Source: Petrosia ficiformis
Taxonomy: Eukaryota > Porifera > Demospongiae > Haplosclerida > Petrosiidae
Direction: 5' to 3'
Length of the DNA: 64,000 nucleotides
Assembly (NCBI GenBank): GCA_947044365.1
Contig: OX345646.1
Coordinates: forward strand, 5,329,678 to 5,393,677
The notes beneath the pieces are model-generated. The model was not told the origin of the DNA. It saw only the letters and a program-made list of their open reading frames with translations, and made no database searches. Made by a program: the position numbers and the translations under genes. Shown here in pieces: positions 42,716-54,700 of this stretch. Every line of letters begins with the position of its first letter. Positions within the stretch are counted from its first letter, which is position 1.

Positions 42716-45700
42716 ATGGCTACAGCTACTGAGAAGAAACAAGAAAGTGAAAGTACGTCACGGACGTCTACACTCCAAAGGATGCCAAAAAGAAAACAAG
42801 TAATAAATGCGGTATTTCCAGACACTAAAGAAGGAAAGAAAGGATTCGAGGCGCTGTCAACAGCAGCTGAGGAACTTAAATACACAGTGGAGAGAATACC
42901 ATTTGAAAAACTGGATTTTGGAGAGACAGATGCATTGGATAAGTTTTATTCGTGTAGTATTGCTGTAGCTGATGTCACTGACAGAGCTTATCAAGCTAAA
43001 TTATTCTATCATTTGGGATTAAGGGAAAGTTTTGATATGAAACAAAATGTAGTGACGTATCTAGATGAACAGCAGTCTTACAGAGCCGGTAGAAGAGGGA
43101 GTAGCATAGATGGTAATACTCATGCTTCATTCAATGTGAGTGACATTGGTATGAGACCTTGGATCATGTATGGGTATGAGTCAGACCTCGGATCATGCAT
43201 GGGTATGAGTCTGGGGAATCTATGTATTTATTAGAGCTGAGATAGTTAAACATTAATCACTCAGAATATTTTGATTATCGATTGTAAGTCTGTGATATTA
43301 ATTGTGCTGTTATTCCAAAAGACATACTTTTCAAGCATGCGACAGCAAACAATGTACAATATGGAAGTGACAGGTAGCCTTTTTGATCATCAAATGGGAG
43401 GAGTTTCCTGTATTAATTGGCCTAATTGCGTGTACTGATTTTAATTGCTTATCAATTGATTTGAAGTTAGTGATAATAGATTTCAGAATCTCAGCTGATT
43501 CCCAGCCCTAGTATTTATTATGAGTGTATGGAGCCACACCCTTTTAAAAGAAGTGGATAATGTGTATTCTGGACTTTTCAAACAATGTTCTCTCAACCCA
43601 GGACCCATTCCTATACTATGAGAAATGGAGTCTGAATTCTTGACATTCATATCAGATCTATGGGGATGACTCTGGGTGAATTTTTATGCGAGGCCTAAAC
43701 CTGTATAAGAGCTACAATGTTACCATGGAAACAATGAATACTTTAAAAGTATTCATTGTTTCCATGGTAACATTTTACATCGATTCAAGAGTAGACATTT
43801 ATTTGTCCATCGAGTATTCATTTTTTACATGGTAACATTGTAGATTTTATACGGTGTAGACAATTGTCCATGGAGAAGTCATTGTTTCCATGGTAACATT
43901 GTGGATCTTATATGAATTTTTCAAATGTCTTTTAGTTCAATGGGACAAATGTCTACTAATAATTCTGTATAAGATCTATAATGTTACCATGGAAACAATA
44001 AATACTCGATGGAAAAATGTCTACTCCCCACAATTCAGCACGCTACCATACTTGATGTTCTTTTACCTTTTCTCTTTCAAACTGCATCCACTATCACATC
44101 TCTAGCCTCACATTGCATCTTATATATATGTTCCTTATTATCTGGATAGTGAGGGACTGTGTCTCGCCTTAGAAGGACCAGCAGGGGACGCTTTAAAACC
44201 CCACGGTCCTCCGACATCTTTAGAGAAGAAGTTCAAGATTCTACTAAGAGATATGCAGATACAGTCCAGGTGTGTGTCTGTGTCTGTCTGTCTGTCTGTC
44301 TGTACATATACACACGTGTACATATAATTATGTACATGTGTGTCACTCTGTAGGAAGCAACATAAGGAACAATTCATGACAGAGTTACGAAAGGCACGAG
44401 AGAATAAGAAAGGAGATGAACTGAAGAAGGTAAGTCTTGGGACTAGGGAGTTAAAATTGTTTTTAATAATCATAATAACAATGATAGAGTGGTAAATGTA
44501 TGGAGTCAGGGGTGTGGAAATATTGAGCCAACTGCCGGACATTTTGGCCTATTTTTGTCACTCTTGTCCTGCTCCCCATATACTTTGTATACAGTTCAGT
44601 TTCGTTTTACCGGACATTCACTAGATTTATCAGACAATGTCCTGCATGACTGGCTGTTTCCACACCCCTGTGTGGAGTGGTATAACTTGCATTTAGTGCT
44701 GTTTATCTAGTATATATTTAATACTGTCTCATATATATATTATCTGAGAGGTGTTTAATTTATCTGAGACATGCCAACCTGCTGACAGCCTAATCAGTAT
44801 CCTAATAGGTACGCACACACAAGTAGAGTTGTATAATATGATGTAATGTGTATAGTTCTAAGTTGGATAATTAAATTTATATATTAACACGTTACTATAA
44901 TATACTAAGTAATCATTTTAACAGAAGGAAGTAGAAGTCATATAGAGTGTAATATTTATTGTTAGTGTCTGCCAAATGTTACTAGACAATGAATGCCCAA
45001 TGCTCTCATGTGACATTACATCTGATTACCAAACGTGACTTGGTATATTTTAAATATTAATTTGTTTGGTTGACTGACTAAGAAAGCCATAGCTACTATT
45101 GCATCGAGCTTCTTTGTAGCCAAGAAAATAGCAAGACATGCATTTGAATATCAATCAGCTTGGCAAGACTCATAGCTTCGTGTATCTTATACTTTAATGT
45201 GTTATTTTTGATTGACTAGGTATATATTTGATTACCACTGATATTATTACACTCCAAATTTAATATACATTTAAAAGTATATTAAATTTGGAGTGTAGTA
45301 ATATATCGGATTTGGAGTGTAGTAATTAGGATAATTGAGCCACCTGTCTTTATACAGTTATCATTTGAAAACATTACAATTATGTTAACTGGTCTGGTAA
45401 CGATTATATATAAATGTTAGGTAGACTGTGAGAGTAATTTCAGTTCAATGTATGTATCAGATGAATGGTGGAAGAATTGATTATTAATAATGTGTTATAA
45501 AGCATATATGATAATAGTATGATTGGATGTTTATATAAACTGAATGACATTTCATTTTCATGATCTATAATAATAACATAATAATGTATATTATGTTATT
45601 ATTATAGATCATGAAAATGAAATGTCATTCAGTTATATAAACATCCAATCATACTATTATCATATATGCTATATGCTATATAATACAATATATAATACAT

Positions 45701-48700
45701 ATTAGTATATTGTATTTAATGATTGGAAAGTAATCACAGTATGTGGAACTATCAACTGTAATGTGTTTAAGAAATACAGAAAACATTAATTAATTAGTAA
45801 TTATTAAAGAAATACAAAAATAACAAAAATAACAAAAATAACAAATGTATAATATTATAATAGTATGAGTGTGTGGTGTATAGTAATTGTTGTTAATGTC
45901 TCTTGGGGGGTTTAGGAATTATTAGTAATCCATTAGTACCATCATCCTGGGCTTCAATAGGATGTGTGTAGTGATATTCAGAACTATTAATATACAATAT
46001 AAGTTATTGAGTTACAGTATAATCATGTATTAACCTTATGATATTAAACTATATACTATAGTACATATAAGTTATTGAGTTACAGTATAATCATGTATTA
46101 ACCTTATGATATTAAACTATACACTATAGTACATATAAGTTATTGAGTTACAGTATAATCATGTATTAACCTTATGATATTAAACTATACACTATAGTAC
46201 ATATAAGTTTTTGAGTTACAGTATAATCATGTATTAACCTTATGATATTAAACTATACACTATAGTACATATAAGTTATTGAGTTACAGTATAATCATGT
46301 ATTAACCTTATGATATTAAACTATACACTATAGTACATATAAGTTATTGAGTTACAGTATAATCATGTATTAACCTTATGATATTAAACTATACACTATA
46401 GTACATATAAAGTCATCACATTACTTTAGTATAAACCTAACCTTACTTCCCAACAGTTAGCAATGATCAGTGATAATATAACAATCATAAATGCTATCTT
46501 CTTGTTGATAATGTGACAGTCTTCCTGATTGTTAGTGTACAATGATGTTCTGACTGCCATTAATATAAGAATCATATCTAATATTAAAAATATCATCTGA
46601 TATTATACCAATATCACATGTATATCACATGACTCAGTTACAAATCCGGTTATAGGTACAATCCTGACTATTATTATACATACAATATGATCAGTACTAT
46701 TAATGAAATAATCATACCTAGTAACAAAGCCATTATTTGGTTTACAGTGAGGTAATCTTCCTGACCGTTATCGTACAGTGTGTGTATGAGTACTGCCATC
46801 ATACATAGTACTAGTACTATCTTCATGTTATAATCTGTAGAAATATAATTAGTAACTTTTGAAAAAGGACATGATGCATAGCCTAAATGAAAACATGTAT
46901 TCCTAATATGCACATCATTCAAATTGTTATATAATAATATTATAATATTGATTTTGGAGGAGCGGGAGGTATTTGTTTTCTCACATGAGTGAAGTAAAAC
47001 TATTATTAGTTATGTTTTCTTTTATTTACAGTCTGCTGGTGTGTTTTCTGTAGATATCTAGATCTTGTTTTTCTGCTTCAGCATTACATTCTATTTCAAA
47101 ATTCACATACCAATGAAAACCTCTCTGTACTAATCACTTATTTCCCAAGCTTATTTTAGTTTGCTGGTTTGAATTCACTCTATTTTAAAGAACGTTAACA
47201 ATATCCATTAATGAAGGATGTAGAAAGAGCTTCATAACAAAGTGTATGTAGAGGTGATATTTGTAGTTAACTTTGCTATTTTAACATACCTATTATTATT
47301 GCTTTATGGTTGACACTACAACAAAGTATGGTAATAGACGTTGGTAACACACCCCACATACATGTACAATCATATAGTATACATGCAGTGTTTGAATAAG
47401 GCATTTACATTAAGCTGATCTGACATTCATAATAGTTATATATGAACTTCATGACAGCAATGTATAGTAATATTGTAGATTTACAAGTTACAGTTACAGT
47501 AAGCTGACCTGAATCTCATTGTGATAATTATTATTTATGTGAACTTTATGATTCATTGGAACAGGGTGTCACACAGATAATTATGCAGATAATAATCTAT
47601 CTTCGCATACAAGCTATATACATGTAGTAATAAACCATGTCTTAATGCTCACCTGTGTTTTGCAGTCACTAAATCACAGTAAATGACTAATGGAAAATGA
47701 TCAACTTTGTTGCACAACAAGTAACTCTCTTTTGCCTTGAGAGCTGACCCACTAAAATGTAATGCTATAGCAACTACTTATATACCCTTAGTTTGTTTAT
47801 GGTATTTCCTGTTGCTATGGTACATATTTGGCAACAGTTACTACTATTTCCCAAACACAATCTGTTTTGACACGACACAATTTAAACTGTATAGAGTAAT
47901 AAGTCTAACCATGTGATGGTTAGGCTGCTTAGGCAATGGAATATTATGCTGCCATAAGGTTAAGAACCCTAGCAGGCTGGTATAATAGGAAACCTTAAGC
48001 ATAGAAGAATATACTTATTAAATTTTCATTATAATATACATAATTATATGCTCATTTATTAGCCAAAGGTTTAAGTCAATTTACTTTTTTGTATTAACTA
48101 TGAATATCCCAGTTTTGTAGTAAATTCATGTCAAAAATGTGATGTAACACAATGATGTAATACAGACAGTGTGTGGGAAATGCATCCTTCCTCATGCAGA
48201 CTCTGCAGTGTTTACTCTAAAAATAAATGTTTAACAGTTAAAGTTAGTTTGACATATTCCACTCTTCCACTTATACAAGCACACAATAACAAAGACAACA
48301 TTATACCAAAGATCTGTAGATAGAGATGAGATAGATAGATAGATAGATAAATAGATACATACACAGTTACACACATTTACTCAACCACAACCTCCTTTAT
48401 CATGAAATAACGTCTAATTTAATTTGTACTAATTTTACTACACCGCAGACCGCTTGTACTGGTGATGGCGTACTGCTCTAATGTAGTGACGAGTGAGGGA
48501 CCTACAGCATGCCTTCGCTGCCTAGCTACACTGAGAAAAAGGAAGCAAAAAGCGGGAGCTACAGAAGAGGCCAAGACAGAGGAGAAATTAAGAGGTAGAG
48601 AACAGAAACACCGAGATCTAGATGAGAGTGAACGAGAGGCAAAACAATCGCATGTATGTTAGCATCATCGCAAGGATCACGAGATGACAAGTCACTAAAT

Positions 48701-51700
48701 TCTCTGTTCTTTCCTGCCATTATAAGTGTCAAAGACAAATATACCATGTGTGTAACTAAAATCACACCTTTCTGGATAATTGAACGCACCTACAGTTTAG
48801 TGCGAGTGAGGCAGTCCTGCGCATACATATTCCTAGATATATTTATAAACTGATGAAATCCACACTCGTGTTATCGTATACCTATAGGGTGGTTAACCCT
48901 AAATAACTTCACTCTCATAATTGTATTTAATTGGGCTAAATATATTATTATAATTATAATAATATATTTAATTTATACTCAATAGCCCCTAACCCAAACC
49001 TAAATAAACCATATAATGAGATTTTGATGGCAAAGTTGAATATTATTGAAGTTTACAACTCATCAAATAATATGCTGTATTATTGGTTTATAACAAGTAC
49101 TAGTCTTGTTCCTGTCGCTGTTTCTACTTGGATTTAGCATCACTGGACTGAGAAATGAGACAGAAGTAGCCAACAACTGTTGAACAACACAGCCTCAAAA
49201 CTATAAATTCCATTACCAGTAAAGGAATTTAGGATATAGTAATTAGTAACTACAAACAAGAATACACTATACCGACCATAGGGAACAAATCATCATTAAT
49301 GACCCATAAAAAGTTTATTTCAAAATGTTTAAAGGTCATTAATGATCATGTTTCACTTATTTATTCAGTCAGCAGCAATGATGTATATATTACAGCAGTC
49401 AAATGCTATTAATTGAATGTTGCATGACCCCTCCCCTCTCCTAATTGTTGCAGATTTAGTTATAATACATGAAACTTTTCTCAGCTTTAGCACTTTCACT
49501 TTAGAACAAGTTTTACATCACTGGCTGTCTTGACAACTCTTCTTTTCAAAAAAGCAAGTTAGAATCTTTGAACATGTACACTTTGTACATGTTCAAAGAT
49601 TCTAACTTGCTTTTTTGAAAAGAAGAGTTGTCAAGACAGCCAGTGATGTAAAACTTGTTCTTTGATAGATGCAGGAAGACTGAAAGAAGCCACACCTAGC
49701 GGTTTTCTTACCCTTTTTGATAGCTTCTAGAGAACATATTAGTGAGTGCTCATTTTTGCCACTTCGGAGGAGTGTATACACGGCATTACATGCTAAGTAT
49801 GAAAGTCCAGGAGTGTCCAGTTTTTGAGGTACAGTGGGGTCAGACACACAGACACATGGACAGAAATTTTTTCAAACTATATACTGTAACCCTCTCAAAG
49901 GGTCAGTAACTATTATTAATGGGTGCATTGCATTAAGTTGTAGAAATCTGTTGGCTGGAGTACAGTATGGTATTGTTTTAACCAGTTTGTTGTTCTCTAA
50001 TACTAAATGACATTTTGATTACAATTAGCCTACAATTTGAAACAATGGAACAAGATATATTGAGAAAAAAGTATCCCTATAATTGCTTTGCGATGACTAT
50101 GTATCAATCATTGCTGATAGCACTAGTGTCTGTACCTTTCTGTGTACTTGAAAACTGGGGCCTGAATAAGTGTATCTGCAGTCTGGCTAAGTGCACAGAA
50201 ACTGAAGTACTCCTTCAAGGTTCTAAATGATGACTTCCTGAAACTCAACAACTTATTACACTTACTCGTTGATTCTTATCTGTGTACTGTTTCTCTGCTA
50301 TATACAACAGATCTTCCTGAAGCTTCCTGGCTGGTCTGTAGCTCTAGCACATTCTTTTATGCACCACACTCCTTAATTGACCGAACCACCCGGAATGGCG
50401 CAACTTCCTTAACTACATATACAACACATACTTGCATATGTGGCCACACAAATATATATACGTAATATTATATACATTAAACCCTGTGGAAACCAATTAT
50501 AGGGATGGTCCTACGGCCGTAAAAATTAAAGTTAGAAAAGAAATAAAGAAAACTTGCAAAAATTTAATTTTTGCAAGTTATAAATTTTTCATTTTACGTG
50601 AAAACTGACGGACCACAAAAATTTTATTGTCAAAACATTTTACCAGTGAAAATTTAGGGTTGTACAGTAAAACTGCCTGATTAGTTTGAGGTGTGGATAT
50701 GAAGAGGTTGTGGCATGACAAGTACTAACAGTTGAAAATGCTTTTCATCTGCTTTCACAATTTTTTTTAATCTATACAATCACATTTAAGAAGATAATAA
50801 TAACAATGATATAAATTTAATATGAATAGTATCGATGTGTCTGGTAGATGGGAAGCAACATTTAATATATAGTTTAGTAATTATTAAAGAAATACAAAAA
50901 TAACAAAAATAACAAATGTATAGTATTATAACAGTATGAGTGTGTGGTGTATAGTAATTGTTGTTTAATGTCTCTTGGGGGGTTTAGGAATTATTAGTAA
51001 TCCATTAGTACCATCATCCTGTGCTTCAATAGGATGTGTGTAGTGATATTCAGAACTATTAATATACAATATAAGTTATTAAGTTACAGTATAATCATGT
51101 ATTAACCTTATGATATTAAACTATACACTATATTACATATAAGTTATTGAGTTACAGTATAATCATGTATTAACCTTATGATATTAAACTATACACTATA
51201 GTACATATAAGTTATTGAGTTACAGTATAATCATGTATTAACCTTATGATATTAAACTATACACTATAGTACATATAAGTTATTGAGTTACAGTATAATC
51301 ATGTATTAACCTTATGATATTAAACTATACACTATATTACATATAAGTTATTGAGTTACAGTATAATCATGTATTAACCTTATGATATTAAACTATACAC
51401 TATAGTACATATAAGTTATTGAGTTACAGTATAATCATGTATTAACCTTATGATATTAAACTATACACTATAGTACATATAAGTTATTGAGTTACAGTAT
51501 AATCATGTATTAACCTTATGATATTAAACTATACACTATATTACATATAAGTTATTGAGTTACAGTATAATCATGTATTAACCTTATGATATTAAACTAT
51601 ACACTATAATACATATAAGTTATTGAGTTACAGTATAATCATGTATTAACCTTATGATATTAAACTATACACTATAGTACATATAAGTTATTGAGTTACA

Positions 51701-54700
51701 GTATAATCATGTATTAACCTTATGATATTAAACTATACACTATATTACATATAAGTTATTGAGTTACAGTATAATCATGTATTAACCTTATGATATTAAA
51801 CTATACACTATAATACATATAAGTTATTGAGTTACAGTATAATCATGTATTAACCTTATGATATTAAACTATACACTATAGTACATATAAGTTATTGAGT
51901 TACAGTATAATCATGTATTAACCTTATGATATTAAACTATGCACTATAGTACATATAAGTTATTGAGTTACAGTATAATCATGTATTAACCTTATGATAT
52001 TAAACTATACACTATAGTACATATAAGTTATTGAATTACAGTATAATCATGTATTAACCTTATGATATTAAACTATACACTATATTACATATAAGTTATT
52101 GAGTTACAGTATAATCATGTATTAACCTTATGATATTAAACTATACACTATAGTACATATAAGTTATTGAGTTACAGTATAATCATGTATTAACCTTATG
52201 ATATTAAACTATACACTATAGTACATATAAGTTATTGAGTTACAGTATAATCATGTATTAACCTTATGATATTAAACTATACACTATATTACATATAAGT
52301 TATTGAGTTACAGTATAATCATGTATTAACCTTATGATATTAAACTATACACTATAATACATATAAGTTATTGAGTTACAGTATAATCATGTATTAACCT
52401 TATGATATTAAACTATACACTATAGTACATATAAGTTATTGAGTTACAGTATAATCATGTATTAACCTTATGATATTAAACTATACACTATAGTACATAT
52501 AAGTTATTGAGTTACAGTATAATCATGTTTTAACTTTATGATATTAAACTATACACTATAGTACATATAAGTTATTGAGTTACAGTATAATCATGTATTA
52601 ACCTTATGATATTAAACTATACACTATAGTACATATAAGTTATTGAGTTACAGTATAATCATGTATTAACCTTATGATATTAGACTATACATTGTATTAC
52701 ATCTAATTTTGAGGTCATTGTGAACATGAACACACTTTAGTATAAACCTAACCTTACTTCCTGACTGTTAGCAATGATCAGTGATAATATAACAATCATA
52801 AATGCTATTTTCTTGTTGATAATGTGACATTCTTCCTGATTGTTAGTGTACAATGATGCTCTGATTGCCATTAATATAAGAATCATATCTAATATTAAAA
52901 ATATCATCTGATATTATACCAATATCACATGTATATCACATGACTCAGTTACAAATCCGGTTATAGGTACAATCCTGACTATTATTATACATACAATATG
53001 ATCAGTACTGTAATGTAATAATCATACCTAGTAACAGAGCTATCATTTGGTTTACAGTGAGGTAATCTTCCTGATCGTTATCGTACAGTGTGTGTATGAG
53101 TACTGCCATCATACATAGTACTAGTACTATCTTCATGTTATAATCTATACATATATAATAATAATATTGTACAGTGTAATGAGTACTGCCATCATACATA
53201 GCACTAGTATGTATACATATAATGACACAGTTTGATGTTTTGTGGTTATGTGTATAACATTACTCAAAGTGTAAGGAAGGGAAAGTCCAGTTACATTTCC
53301 CACGCAATTAAGGAATTATTACTATTATCTGTACCAAGAAAATCTATAGTAATGCTAATTTAACTACCCATTTAATACTATTGAATTACACCGATATTCT
53401 AATAAACGTACATGTATGTATATTGACTAGATGTCTGCCAATAACTGATGTAGATCCAATATTGTATCAACCTTCTGGTTTCTGATTCTTTCAATGATAA
53501 TAACTTATGGGTATTGAAAAAGCTTTAAAGAAATTACAATCATAAAAAATAAGCCCTAAGAATCAGTGAATCATTCCCACCAAAAAAGTCCCAAATTGAT
53601 AGCCACTCTTTTATTAAGAGGCAGTGTGGCGTAGTGGTTAGAGCTTGAGCCTCTTGATCACAAGATCAGTGGTTCTGGTTCTGCTCTCGCTCGGGCATGC
53701 TGTTGGGAGAGTGTTTTTCTATGTACATGTACATCCATTAGTTTGTACATGTATATACATGGTCGTATAATGCCAGCTGTGTTTACATAGTGTTTACATG
53801 ACATTGACCACTGCATTTAGGACTGTTTACATAAAATACAGAAAAGGTGTGTTTCTGTAGCAGCTTACCTATTCATTAAATAAAGACCAAATGCGTTTTC
53901 GCAGGTATAATACAATAATATATATGACTCGACTTATGACTTATGTGTATGGGAACTGCGGTCTGCCCATACTATAATCAGAAGGTGGATCAATAACTAT
54001 AGTTCAATACAAGAACGCAGTAGTGTATGAAAACCAGACCTCAGTACACTTATTGCAATATCACTCAAACCTAATCAGAAAGAAGGCATTACAGCATGGT
54101 GTCTTCCTCAGTTTATTCCTTATTGGTCTCAACTCCTCTATCTACTAATACCCAGTATCTTATGAATGATACACTTTATTTTAGAGTGAGTATTAATGAA
54201 CGCTTCAGAACTAAGCCATGGCTGCATGTATCTAGTTGATAACTGGATTATTTTGATAAATGTAATTTAATTCATTAAGTGTAATATTAAATATAAAATT
54301 CAGGATTAGACCTTGTAAAGACTCAATATGTACCATGATGTATAGTTTAATGTAATAGGATTATACTGTAACTCAATAATCTATGTCCATATGTATTACT
54401 TTGTCTAGTATGGAGTATGGATATTCAAAGCATGTAATATAATTAACTCCCATTGACCTCAAAAGTAGGTTGTAAACTTGTAATGACTCTATGATGTATA
54501 GTAGATTTTACTGTAACTTAATGAGCCATTTCCCTATAGATACATTAAACCAAAATGATGTTGGTTTAATGTAATAAGATTGTACTGTAACTCAATAATC
54601 CACATGTACAAGCACTTTATTTAGTATGGATACATGAAATTATCCTACTTTGTTTTATAGATGGATACATGTAATATAATGGCTGATAATGACCAATACC

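Noticed and set aside
42646..42885. 79-residue minus-strand frame
   Set aside because: Antisense shadow of ASK exon 1, which has clear family similarity on the plus strand.
43890..44105. 71-residue frame ahead of the second recognised ASK exon
   Set aside because: Does not resemble ASK sequence and overlaps repeated TTTCCATGGTAAC motifs; treated as intron.
48559..48789. 76-residue minus-strand frame
   Set aside because: Antisense of the uncertain 48462-48662 frame with no family resemblance.
50015..50230. 71-residue plus-strand frame
   Set aside because: Overlaps repeat pieces (CCCTATAATTGCTTTG) shared with other intergenic sites; no homology.
51066..52690. CRISPR-like array
   Set aside because: Contiguous 68-bp minisatellite without spacers.
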